DNA of 64,000 nucleotides, from the NCBI RefSeq assembly GCF_024722015.1, contig NZ_JANQBD010000010.1, positions 186,001-250,000 of the forward strand, given 5' to 3'. Origin of the DNA: Paenibacillus radicis (ex Xue et al. 2023) (GTDB lineage Bacteria > Bacillota > Bacilli > Paenibacillales > NBRC-103111). The position numbers and the translations under genes were made by a program. Position 1 is the first letter of the stretch. Each line of letters starts with the position of its first letter. A model generated the notes under the pieces. It saw only the letters and a program-made list of their open reading frames with translations, made no database searches and was not told the DNA's origin. Shown here one piece after another: positions 7,897-15,643 of the stretch.

Positions 7897-9468
7897 ATGC
7901 TGCCAGGTACCCCCAAAAGATATCCCCTTGTACTCCTTTCTTCAATTCATAAACGCCGTTATAAAAAAAACAGCACTTTACGTTTGCAAAAGATTCCTGG
8001 CGATGTCCTGTGTATAGTGACCCAAGGTAAAGGGATGCTGCGTATAGATGATCAAGTTCTGCAAATTACTCCTAATCAAGCGTTTTTTCTTACTCCCCAA
8101 ATGGCTGTCGAAGTGCTGTTGGATTCGGACATGGCCGAATATTACATGCTGGTCTTGAGCAGTGTGACTATTTCCAAACATAAAGGCTCATGGAGCACCC
8201 ATGCTGAACAGACCTCTCTACTCCCCTATGGCAAAATTCAACTGAAAAATGCGAAGCAAAAGCTCGACCGTGTGAAGCAGCTGCATGAGGAAAGTAAAGC
8301 TCGGTCCAAAAGTCCTTCTGAGCTGCAGATGCTATTCCAAAGCCTTATTTATTTGGTGCTGCAGGATTTGCCGGAGCAGGATGAACTAGAGGAGGAGAGC
8401 AAGGGAATAGATCAAAGCATCAGCTATATGCATAAACATTTTACTAATAAAATTAAACTGGACGCTTTATCGGACATAGCGGGACTAACTCCGACTTCCT
8501 ACTCGAGGAGCTTCAAGAAAGCAATGGGCGTATCGCCGGTTGAATATTTAAATCATGTTCGAATCGAATCTTCGAAGCAGCTTCTGCAGCAGCCGGATTG
8601 CTCGATCAAGGAAATTTCGGATTCAGTTGGCTTCGGCAACGAGTTCTACTTTAGCCGAATGTTCAAACGTACTGTCGGGATTTCTCCAACCGTATATGTC
8701 AAAAGGAGGGAGCTGAAGGTGGCTGTCGCTTCCTGCTTCCGTTATGAGAATAACTTGCGCTCCTTAGGCATCGAGCCGCTTGTTGAAATGAACCGTTATA
8801 CATACAGAAATTGCACAGATGAGCAAAATAAACGGTTCATGGAGGCTCAACTCGATGAGATGCGTCAAGCGCATCCCGATCTAATTATCGCAGATTACAG
8901 ACATCTGCCCTTTCAGGAGCAATTAAAACAAATCGCGCCTACTGTTATTTTGGATTTTTCCTATGATTGGCGTGTTAACCATATGAAGATTGCCGAATTG
9001 GTCGGAAGGGAGAAGGAAGCGGAGCAAAACTTCAGCCAGCTGGAGCTGAAGGTGAAATATGCCCGCAACATCTTGGCTCAAACTATAGGAGAGGAGACGG
9101 TGTCCTTCATTCGCCTGTACAGTACAATAATCAGGGTACAGGGATTAGTGGATCATCCTCTTAACGAGCTGTTATACAATGAGCTGGGTTTAAGGCCGGG
9201 CAGCTGTGTCCCTCTCGGCGAACGGAACAGGCAGTTTGCTTTAGGGAGTTTGCCGCCCTTTGAAACGGATTTTTTGTACATGTATAAGCATCTTCCTCTG
9301 GCGGAGGAGGTTGAACTATTTGCGGAGGTTCAGAAAACAACCTCATGGAGTGGGATGAAAGCCGTTAGGAACAATCAAACCCGGGAAGTTCCGAATTGGG
9401 TTGGGATGAGCTGGACGCCTATAGGCCAGCATCAAATCATTGATGAATTGCTGAAGTGGAAGGCTTAG
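7897..9468 (+). CDS. AraC-type regulator fused to siderophore-binding domain (Btr-like)
   Basis: The 523-residue protein joins three parts: an N-terminal cupin-like sensor (about 1-120), an AraC helix-turn-helix pair (about 178-270, ending FGNEFYFSRMFKRTVGISPTVY) and a C-terminal FecB-like binding domain (about 275-523, with PDLIIADYRHLP). This is the layout of Bacillus Btr, which senses bacillibactin and activates feuABC. The ATG at 7897 is preferred to earlier in-frame codons because GGAAGGTGAGG sits at 7880-7890. It follows the siderophore operon and has its own Fur box, so it likely activates that operon when its cognate siderophore is present. Confidence 0.87.
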   Translation: MLPGTPKRYPLVLLSSIHKRRYKKNSTLRLQKIPGDVLCIVTQGKGMLRIDDQVLQITPNQAFFLTPQMAVEVLLDSDMAEYYMLVLSSVTISKHKGSWSTHAEQTSLLPYGKIQLKNAKQKLDRVKQLHEESKARSKSPSELQMLFQSLIYLVLQDLPEQDELEEESKGIDQSISYMHKHFTNKIKLDALSDIAGLTPTSYSRSFKKAMGVSPVEYLNHVRIESSKQLLQQPDCSIKEISDSVGFGNEFYFSRMFKRTVGISPTVYVKRRELKVAVASCFRYENNLRSLGIEPLVEMNRYTYRNCTDEQNKRFMEAQLDEMRQAHPDLIIADYRHLPFQEQLKQIAPTVILDFSYDWRVNHMKIAELVGREKEAEQNFSQLELKVKYARNILAQTIGEETVSFIRLYSTIIRVQGLVDHPLNELLYNELGLRPGSCVPLGERNRQFALGSLPPFETDFLYMYKHLPLAEEVELFAEVQKTTSWSGMKAVRNNQTREVPNWVGMSWTPIGQHQIIDELLKWKA

Positions 9469-9505
9469 GCCAGAACTTCACGGAGTTTGAAATAAAGCGA
9501 TCGCA

Positions 9506-9567
9506 AACAGCGAAGCTCCCCATGCTGCTAATGGCTAGTAGCAGGGGAAGTCTTCGCTGTTTTTTTT
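9506..9567 (+). terminator. intrinsic terminator between convergent genes
   Basis: AACAGCGAAG (9506-9515) pairs with CTTCGCTGTT (9552-9561); the interior can pair further (TCCCC with GGGGA) and a run of T follows. It ends the regulator gene and lies just beyond the stop of the minus-strand gene. Confidence 0.85.
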
Positions 9568-9568
9568 G

Positions 9569-9892
9569 CTATTCAGACGCTGACTCAAAATATAAATGGT
9601 TGTGGTTGCTGCAGCCGGGGTTGAATGGGCTTTTGCATGAAGGGCATGCATAGCCGCTATTCAAATATTGATGTATAGATAACTCCGTTTGACAATGTCC
9701 GCATAGGATAGCTTTGGTATGCCATTCCAGCTTGGGCCATACAACAGCCTCATGGTTAACCGTTTCCTCATGGCAAAAATAGCATCCGTAGTAGGTGTCA
9801 CAGCACTTGAATTTAATGGCTATTATGTCCAATTCACTATGATAATGCGAACACCTGGTTTGACTGTCGATGGCTCCCATAACTTTGTGCAA
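9569..9892 (-). CDS. CHY zinc-finger protein
   Basis: The 107-residue product follows the CHY zinc-finger pattern: QTRCSHYHSELDIIAIKFKCC, then YYGCYFCHEE, then LCGHCQTELSIHQYL, ACPSCKSPFNPGCSNHNHLYF. These Cys/His groups bind several zinc ions. Bacterial CHY proteins are small cytosolic proteins with no settled function. The start is taken as TTG (complement of 9890-9892) because GGAGG lies 9 bases upstream (complement of 9902-9906); the more upstream frame to 9916 has no binding site, and the later ATG is too far from it. It converges on the regulator gene. Confidence 0.85.
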   Translation of the reverse strand: MHKVMGAIDSQTRCSHYHSELDIIAIKFKCCDTYYGCYFCHEETVNHEAVVWPKLEWHTKAILCGHCQTELSIHQYLNSGYACPSCKSPFNPGCSNHNHLYFESASE

Positions 9893-10020
9893 AATGTCGT
9901 TCCTCCGAAATTTCAAGGTTGGCTTGAAGCTTCACCGAATACGCTTCGATCAGATTATAACATGCTGAAAAGCGGCATAGCTAGAGAAGATAACGCATAA
10001 GTGTTAAAAATAAAATAAAG

Positions 10021-10031
10021 TATGTCATATT
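10021..10031 (+). promoter_or_regulatory. CcpN-like operator, distal
   Basis: TATGTCATATT fits the published Bacillus CcpN consensus TRTGHYATAYW at every position. CcpN represses gapB, pckA and sr1 under glycolytic conditions in B. subtilis. Here the box lies upstream of the gapB-SR1P-ppdK operon. The motif is short, so the context carries much of the weight. Confidence 0.5.
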
Positions 10032-10052
10032 AACAAAGGTTCAAATTAATTA

Positions 10053-10081
10053 TTGCATCATAAATAATTATATGGTATGTA
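10053..10081 (+). promoter_or_regulatory. candidate extended -10 promoter of the gluconeogenic operon
   Basis: TTGCAT (10053-10058), a 17-base spacer, and TATGTA (10076-10081) preceded by TGG, which makes an extended -10. It is flanked by the two CcpN-like boxes. Confidence 0.45.
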
Positions 10082-10082
10082 T

Positions 10083-10093
10083 TATATATCATG
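10083..10093 (-). promoter_or_regulatory. CcpN-like operator, proximal, inverted
   Basis: Read on the minus strand this fits TRTGHYATAYW with one mismatch at its first base (CATGATATATA). It lies just downstream of the candidate -10, a suitable place to block transcription. Confidence 0.35.
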
Positions 10094-10118
10094 ATTTTTA
10101 AAAGGTGGTTGTGATAAT

Positions 10119-11147
10119 TTGAACAGCAAAATTGGCATTAGCGGGATGGGGAGAATCGGTAGGTTGCTTGTTAGAAAGGCATTATCAGATGAACGAAGCG
10201 GTATTGCCATCTCAGCAATCAACTGTTCATACCCGGTTGAAACGGTGGCACATTTATTGAAATATGACACCATACATGGCTGTTGGGATGCCAATATAAC
10301 GGTTAAGCATGGAAAGCTGTACATTAATGAAAATGTCATTGATATGGTGAATGAAAGAGATCCCTCATTCATTCCATGGAGGAAGCTGGGCGTTGATATC
10401 GCCATCGATGCAACAGGGAAGTTCACAGATCGCGAGGGAGCGGGAAAGCATTTGGCGGCAGGTGCCGAAAGAGTGATTATTACAGCCCCTTCGAAGCAAG
10501 CGGACTTAACTGTGGTGATGGGGGTCAACGACAGCAGATACAATCCTGATCAGCACCGGATTGTATCAGCCGCTTCATGTACTACCAATTGTGTAGCACC
10601 GCTTCTGCATATATTGGACAAAGCCTTTGCTGTGAAGAGCGGCTGGATGACAACCGTCCATTCTTTTACAAGCGATCAGAATCATATGGATAACCCGCAC
10701 AAAGATTTGCGTAGAGCGAGAGCTTGTACACAATCGATAATTCCCACCTCGACGGGTGTGGGGAAAGCTTTAACGGATGTGCTGCCACACTTGGCCCCCA
10801 TTATTCAAGGTATTTCTATTCGGGTGCCAACCCCTGATGTATCGTTGGTGGATTTAACGGTACAGCTCGGCAGAATCGTTACACACGATGAGGCGATGCA
10901 AGTATTGCAGAAGGCTGCAGCTGGTGAAATGAGTAAATACGTGGGCATGGTGGATACGCCTCTGGTTTCTTCCGACTTTATAGGGAGTGAGTATTCAGCT
11001 GTTATTGATGGACCTTCTTTGATGGTAACAAGAGATCAAATGAAGGTGCTGGCATGGTATGACAACGAGTGGGCATATTCCTGTCGTGTTATCGATGTGG
11101 CAGCAATGCTGGCCAACAAAATTGCTAAAGGAGCGGGTATCTTATGA
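10119..11147 (+). CDS. gapB: glyceraldehyde-3-phosphate dehydrogenase, GapB type
   Basis: The 342-residue enzyme has the Rossmann GMGRIGR motif at the N-terminus, the catalytic SCTTNC with Cys154, and WYDNEWAYSCRVIDVA near the C-terminus. After the second strand it reads INCSYP where glycolytic GapA has an aspartate (NDLTD); together with MDNPHKDLRRARAC this places it with gluconeogenic, NADP-preferring GapB. The TTG start follows AAGGTGG (10102-10108) by 10 bases. Its stop overlaps the start of the SR1P-like gene, and ppdK follows, so the operon appears devoted to gluconeogenesis. Repression by a CcpN-type regulator is inferred from the upstream boxes. Confidence 0.88.
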   Translation: MNSKIGISGMGRIGRLLVRKALSDERSGIAISAINCSYPVETVAHLLKYDTIHGCWDANITVKHGKLYINENVIDMVNERDPSFIPWRKLGVDIAIDATGKFTDREGAGKHLAAGAERVIITAPSKQADLTVVMGVNDSRYNPDQHRIVSAASCTTNCVAPLLHILDKAFAVKSGWMTTVHSFTSDQNHMDNPHKDLRRARACTQSIIPTSTGVGKALTDVLPHLAPIIQGISIRVPTPDVSLVDLTVQLGRIVTHDEAMQVLQKAAAGEMSKYVGMVDTPLVSSDFIGSEYSAVIDGPSLMVTRDQMKVLAWYDNEWAYSCRVIDVAAMLANKIAKGAGIL

Positions 11148-11332
11148 ATCTAATGAATCTAATTGTAAGCAAGCAGCAGTTGGAGCTGGGAGTCATTATT
11201 TGCAAGCATTGCGGGGAAGTTATTGCGACTCAAGATACAGAAAAAGTGACTACTTACTATAGCGTTTGTAAGAGAAGCAGCTGCACCGGCGTTGGCGCGA
11301 AGACCAATCAGGAGGAACTTATCAATGAATAA
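11144..11332 (+). CDS. SR1P-like GapA-binding peptide
   Basis: The 62-residue product contains, at residues 16-42, the pattern GVIICKHCGEVI then EKVTTYYSVC. From memory this matches the SR1P peptide family (GTIVC-x2-C-x-EAI, then EKVTTLYG). In B. subtilis SR1P is encoded on the small RNA SR1, binds GapA and promotes its contact with RNase J1. Cys20, Cys23, Cys42 and Cys47 could bind zinc. It is longer than the 39-residue Bacillus peptide at both ends. The ATG overlaps the gapB stop (ATGA), has AAAGGAG at 11129-11135, and the gene overlaps ppdK by 8 bases, so all three are translationally linked. Here it is a normal operon gene rather than part of a separate small RNA. Confidence 0.8.
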   Translation: MNLMNLIVSKQQLELGVIICKHCGEVIATQDTEKVTTYYSVCKRSSCTGVGAKTNQEELINE

Positions 11333-14012
11333 TAAAAGAGTGCTTCACTTTCAAGAAGGCCATGCCGGCATGAAAAAGCTTCTTGGGGGGAAGGGCGCCA
11401 ATCTAGCGGAGATGACGAACATCGGATTGCCTGTGCCTCCAGGTTTTACAGTGAGTACGGAAGCTTGCCGGGAGTATTATGCTAATGGGGGAAGGCTGCC
11501 GGAAGGATTGTTCGACGAAATACGCGCAGCCTTAAAGCAGGTGGAGCAAAGGAAAGGCCAGCAATTTGGAGGAAGCAGCGATCCGCTGCTTGTATCGGTC
11601 CGCTCTGGCTCTGTGAGTTCGATGCCAGGGATGATGGATACGATACTGAATCTTGGGTTGAATGATGTGACGGTTCAAGCGTTAGCTCAGCATACAGGTA
11701 ATGAACGTTTTGCTTATGATTGCTACCGAAGGCTTATTCAGATGTTCGCCAATGTGGTATTTGACATAGAGGGAATTTACTTTGAAAGACTGCTTCATCA
11801 ATTGAAGGAGAAGAATGGAATCCACACGGATAAAGAGGTTCCGGCGGAAGCGTGGCTGGAATTGATTACCCAATATAAGGCTGTAATCCGCTCGAAGGCT
11901 AACAAGGAATTTCCACAAGATGTATATGCACAGCTGCAGCTTGCGGTAGAGGCGGTGTTCCGTTCGTGGAATAATCAAAGAGCTATTATTTATCGTAAGC
12001 TATATTCGATTCCCGACGAACAGGGTACTGCGGTTAATATTCAATCTATGGTTTTTGGAAATATGGGTGAAGAGAGCGGTACGGGTGTTCTGTTCACGCG
12101 TAATCCTTCAACTGGAGAAAACTTGCTTTATGGTGAATATTTAACGAATGCCCAAGGGGAGGATGTAGTTGCAGGTGTGCGCACACCTCTTCCCATAGCG
12201 AAGCTTAATTCCGAAATGCCCAAGATTCACACCAGCCTATCCCTAATCGCTTCAAGACTTGAAGGTCATTATAAGGATATGCAGGACATTGAATTTACGG
12301 TTGAAAAAGGGGAGCTGTTCATTCTTCAAACCCGTAATGGAAAACGTACGGCGCAGGCTGCCGTTAAGCTGGCTGTGGAATTGGTAAGAGAAGGGATTAT
12401 TTCCAAGGAAGAGGCTCTGCAAAGAATAGAGATGGAGCATTTGGATCAGCTGCTGCATAGGGCGATAGAAGATGGAGAGCATCTGGATGTCGTTGCTACT
12501 GGCCTTCCCGCCTCACCGGGAGCTGCCATGGGGCAGGTTGTATTCGATGCAGATACCGCTGAGGAATGGAGCCGTTCCGGTAAACATTCCGTGCTGGTAA
12601 GCATGGAGACGACTCCGGAAGATATTCATGGGGTCATAGCGGCGGAAGGAGTCCTCACAAGCAGAGGTGGTATGACCAGCCATGCGGCGGTAGTAGCCCG
12701 AGGAATGGGCAAGCCTTGTGTGTGTGGATGTGAAGAGGTTCACATAGATTTGGAGGCGCGCCGGTTTACAGCGGGGGGAAGGACATTCAATGAAGGAGAC
12801 TGGATTACGTTGGATGGCGCTACAGGACGGGTAATCTCCGGTGTTGTTGCACTAAAGGAGCCGGAGATGAGCGGCGAGCTGCTGGAGCTATTGAAGTGGG
12901 CGGACGAGGTCCGATCTATGAAGGTGCGGACGAATGCAGATACGCCGGAGGATGCAGCCAAGGCAAGAGAATTCGGAGCCGAAGGGATCGGGTTATGCCG
13001 CACGGAGCATATGTTTATGTCGCCGCACAGGCTGCCTGTCGTGCAGGCTATGATTCTTGCGGATAACACGGAGAGCCGCCAAGCAGCATTAGACCAGCTT
13101 TTGCCTATGCAGCAAAGTGATTTTGAGGGGATTTTCGAAGCCATGGACGGATTGCCGGTCACGATCAGGCTGCTTGATCCGCCGCTGCATGAATTTTTGC
13201 CCAAGCTGGAGGAATTGCTGCTGCAACAAGAACGGCAGAGAGCTGGTAGTCATGCAGCGGCAGAAGCTGAGGATGAATGGAAGAAAACCGAAGCTTTAAT
13301 AAGAAAGGTGCGGAATCTTCAGGAGATGAATCCGATGCTGGGAACCCGTGGCTGCCGTCTTGGGATCGTATTCCCGGAAATCTATGAGATGCAGGCGACT
13401 GCTATTTTTCGTGCAGTCTTAGCGTGCCTTAATAAAGGAATAACCGTAATCCCTGAGATTATGATTCCGCTTGTCGGTCATGCTAATGAGCTGCAGCGTA
13501 TGCGGGAGCTTGTAGATCAAGCGGCCAAAGCTGTGCTTGGAACACGGAGCCTGGATTATAAGGTAGGTACGATGATTGAGGTACCGAGAGCTGCACTAAC
13601 TGCAGCAGCTATTGCTAAGCATGCCGATTTCTTCTCCTTCGGCACCAATGATTTGACGCAGATGACATTTGGCTACAGCCGGGACGACGCAGAAGGCAAG
13701 TTTCTTGCCCATTATGTGGATCATAAGATTTTGCCGAAAAATCCATTTCAGGTGCTTGATGCCGAAGGAGTGGGGCAGCTTATCGAGTGGGCTGTGAAAG
13801 AGGGGCGAAATACGAAGCCTGCATTGAAAACGGGGATTTGCGGCGAGCATGGTGGCGACAAAGAATCCATCTTCTTTTGCCAGCAGGCTGGTTTGGATTA
13901 TGTAAGCTGTTCGCCATTTCGAGTGCCGTTAGCAAGAATTGCAGCAGCTCAAGCATGGCTAAGTTTGGGTGCTCCGGCAGCTGTAGTTCCTCAAGTTGCA
14001 CTGGCTAAATGA
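11325..14012 (+). CDS. ppdK: pyruvate, phosphate dikinase
   Basis: This 895-residue enzyme interconverts pyruvate, ATP and phosphate with phosphoenolpyruvate, AMP and diphosphate. It shows the N-terminal ATP-grasp part (GGKGANLAEM near residue 17; SVRSGSVSSMPGMMDT near residue 90), the swivelling phosphohistidine loop GGMTSHAAV with Thr451 and catalytic His453, and the C-terminal TIM barrel (GTNDLTQMTFGYSRDDAEGKF). Thr451 is the position that PDRP-type regulators phosphorylate in other bacteria. The ATG at 11325 follows GGAGG (11311-11315); a longer frame from 11292 lacks this. Placement after gapB and the SR1P-like gene suggests it feeds phosphoenolpyruvate into gluconeogenesis. Length matches the family. 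Confidence 0.93.
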   Translation: MNNKRVLHFQEGHAGMKKLLGGKGANLAEMTNIGLPVPPGFTVSTEACREYYANGGRLPEGLFDEIRAALKQVEQRKGQQFGGSSDPLLVSVRSGSVSSMPGMMDTILNLGLNDVTVQALAQHTGNERFAYDCYRRLIQMFANVVFDIEGIYFERLLHQLKEKNGIHTDKEVPAEAWLELITQYKAVIRSKANKEFPQDVYAQLQLAVEAVFRSWNNQRAIIYRKLYSIPDEQGTAVNIQSMVFGNMGEESGTGVLFTRNPSTGENLLYGEYLTNAQGEDVVAGVRTPLPIAKLNSEMPKIHTSLSLIASRLEGHYKDMQDIEFTVEKGELFILQTRNGKRTAQAAVKLAVELVREGIISKEEALQRIEMEHLDQLLHRAIEDGEHLDVVATGLPASPGAAMGQVVFDADTAEEWSRSGKHSVLVSMETTPEDIHGVIAAEGVLTSRGGMTSHAAVVARGMGKPCVCGCEEVHIDLEARRFTAGGRTFNEGDWITLDGATGRVISGVVALKEPEMSGELLELLKWADEVRSMKVRTNADTPEDAAKAREFGAEGIGLCRTEHMFMSPHRLPVVQAMILADNTESRQAALDQLLPMQQSDFEGIFEAMDGLPVTIRLLDPPLHEFLPKLEELLLQQERQRAGSHAAAEAEDEWKKTEALIRKVRNLQEMNPMLGTRGCRLGIVFPEIYEMQATAIFRAVLACLNKGITVIPEIMIPLVGHANELQRMRELVDQAAKAVLGTRSLDYKVGTMIEVPRAALTAAAIAKHADFFSFGTNDLTQMTFGYSRDDAEGKFLAHYVDHKILPKNPFQVLDAEGVGQLIEWAVKEGRNTKPALKTGICGEHGGDKESIFFCQQAGLDYVSCSPFRVPLARIAAAQAWLSLGAPAAVVPQVALAK

Positions 14013-14068
14013 ATGAAATGAAAATGCTTTCTTGGATATACCCTGAATATTTGGTAAGATACCTATAT

Positions 14069-14096
14069 GGCCCCCCTCATTGGGAGGCCTTTATTT
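14069..14096 (+). terminator. intrinsic terminator after ppdK
   Basis: GGCCCCCC (14069-14076) pairs with GGGAGGCC (14082-14089) with one mismatch, followed by TTTATTT. Confidence 0.7.
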
Positions 14097-14116
14097 CTAT
14101 ACAAGGAGGAGCATAT

Positions 14117-14188
14117 ATGAAAAAGCTTGCATTCTTCGTCACAATGGAGCAGCTTCGCATAGGGGGGGAAATCTACTATGAGCCATAG
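14117..14188 (+). CDS. 23-codon open frame overlapping the Gre-like gene; possible leader peptide
   Basis: An ATG at 14117 preceded by a near-perfect AAGGAGGAG (14103-14111) opens a 23-codon frame that stops at 14186-14188, 11 bases inside the next gene. The peptide starts MKKLAFFVTMEQLR and has no recognisable motif. The strong ribosome site and the overlap suggest either a leader whose translation influences the Gre-like gene, or a chance frame downstream of a site once used by that gene. I cannot decide from sequence alone. Confidence 0.35.
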   Translation: MKKLAFFVTMEQLRIGGEIYYEP

Positions 14189-14621
14189 TCTTCTGTTGCA
14201 GGGATCACGGACGCAGCTGATTAATCAGCTTGTTTATTTTGATGAGCAGAAAAAAGATTTCCTGGATCAATATTTCCCTAATTCGGCTAAGGAAAGAAGT
14301 AAGATCGAGCTGTTGCTGTCCGTTTATTCCGCGACACTTGAAAAAATACTTGGCGAATTTAACGAAGAAAGCCTGAATTCTACTGTGCTAATAGGCAGTC
14401 GAATGAAAATCAGTTATTTGGAAGACGGATTCACAGATTCATATACGATCGTTTTTCCTCATCAGGCAGAGCCCAATAGCAACAAGATATCTTTCTTATC
14501 TCCTATCGGTTTGCAGCTGTTGATGGCCAAAATTAATGAAACTTATCAGCTTAAGATTTCTTCCGGGGAAATTGATGTAAAGCTTGAGGAAATTATGTAC
14601 AACAATTGCGGGTATCTATAG
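14178..14621 (+). CDS. GreA/GreB C-terminal-domain protein
   Basis: Residues about 70-145 of this 147-residue protein match the Gre factor C-terminal domain: VLIGSRMKISYLEDGFTDSYTIVFPHQAEP and ISFLSPIGLQLLMAKINETYQL, the SPIG-x-LL box being characteristic. The N-terminal 65 residues are helical but do not show the acidic-tipped coiled coil of GreA in an obvious way. The protein probably binds the secondary channel of RNA polymerase; transcript-cleavage activity is uncertain. GGGGGGGAAA at 14162-14170 serves as ribosome site. It is monocistronic apart from the short upstream frame, and a strong terminator follows. Confidence 0.75.
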   Translation: MSHSLLLQGSRTQLINQLVYFDEQKKDFLDQYFPNSAKERSKIELLLSVYSATLEKILGEFNEESLNSTVLIGSRMKISYLEDGFTDSYTIVFPHQAEPNSNKISFLSPIGLQLLMAKINETYQLKISSGEIDVKLEEIMYNNCGYL

Positions 14622-14656
14622 CGCTAATCTTTTCGTAAAAAGATATTTTCAATGAA

Positions 14657-14707
14657 AACAAACAAGCAACCTCCGCCATGAAGGCGAAGGCTGCTTGTTT
14701 TGTTTTT
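14657..14707 (+). terminator. intrinsic terminator after the Gre-like gene
   Basis: AACAAGCA (14661-14668) pairs with TGCTTGTT (14692-14699), with inner pairing of GCC and GGC and a tail TTGTTTTT. Confidence 0.8.
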
Positions 14708-14958
14708 ATAGGCTTATTTTAGGACGATTGTTCCGGTTCCGGCAAGCAGGTTACTACGGTTTGTTGAATATTCCACTTTTTAAGAGGACTATTTGACAAA
14801 TCAGTAATAATTTCATGATGACCTCCATACAGGAATTTATTTCAAAAATATATAAACTATATAGCAAATCGAAGAAATCACAATTAGAAGAGAACCTGCA
14901 ATAGAAAGTGATTTGAAAAAGATCCTGTATCTTCTGTTTACTTCATTCTCCGTTACCA
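14708..14958. other. intergenic stretch without a recognised gene
   Basis: About 250 AT-rich bases separate the Gre terminator from the end of cse60. I see no open frame with a ribosome site and no clear hairpin with a T run. Confidence 0.5.
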
Positions 14959-15156
14959 TTACCCTTGTTTACTGATTGTCTTATAAGTAACTAAGATCGT
15001 GCTCCTTTGTGCATTCATACCTGATGCTGTTGGTTTGGTCATGGAGCCGTAACAAATATTTATAACTTGCTCGTCCTGAAGCTCTGCTAAAAAAACATTA
15101 GCCTTTTTCTCGGCTAAAGACGTATCTGAATCTACAAATTCCTTAACTTGTATCAT
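14959..15156 (-). CDS. cse60: Cse60-like sporulation protein
   Basis: The 65-residue product begins MIQVKEFVDSDTSLAEKKANVFLAEL, then QVINICYGSM, and ends in a strand STILVTYK. This is the pattern of Cse60, a small Bacillus protein made in the mother cell under sigma-E. The start has AAAGGATGA about 9 bases upstream on the minus strand, a site that overlaps the end of the upstream frame, so the two may be co-translated. Function in the family is unknown beyond sporulation timing; it supports a spore-forming host. Confidence 0.75.
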   Translation of the reverse strand: MIQVKEFVDSDTSLAEKKANVFLAELQDEQVINICYGSMTKPTASGMNAQRSTILVTYKTISKQG

Positions 15157-15165
15157 ATTGAATTA

Positions 15166-15378
15166 TCATCCTTTATGTTCTATTTTTTCGAAACTATCAC
15201 CTATACTCGCATTTCTTCTTATTAGACTAGTATAAGCATCTGCCTCCTCATCTATAACTAACATTAAATGTAAAATGTATTTGTAAATACAGTAAGGCAC
15301 CCCACGTAATTCGCGGAATGCCTTTACAACTTTCAACATAACATCAAGGGGAGCCGGTGTCAACCAAGGGATTCCCAT
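15166..15378 (-). CDS. small hypothetical protein upstream of cse60
   Basis: This 70-codon frame ends inside the ribosome site of cse60. The product, starting MGIPWLTPAPLDVMLKVVKAF and containing RGVPYCIYKYILHLMLVIDEEADAY, is hydrophobic in the middle with a charged end. I do not recognise it. No good ribosome site precedes the ATG. The tight spacing to cse60 argues that it is real; the poor start argues for caution, or for an internal start near residue 14. Confidence 0.4.
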   Translation of the reverse strand: MGIPWLTPAPLDVMLKVVKAFRELRGVPYCIYKYILHLMLVIDEEADAYTSLIRRNASIGDSFEKIEHKG

Positions 15379-15643
15379 TATATGAAAACCAAGCCAGAAA
15401 GAGAGATATTACACATAGACAACCGTTTATTTTAAAAATACAATAATTAGTAGAGTTAATATTTAATAGAGTTAGGATATCGGAGGGAAGAACTTGGAAG
15501 CTATTCGGACTACAGCACTAAAAATATATTATATAGCTGTAAAGATAAGAAAATAGTATAGACAACCTAACTATTAGTACTTAAAATAATTGATGTATTT
15601 AATGACCAGGCATACTACAGAAGGTGCCAGATGGAGGATTTTT

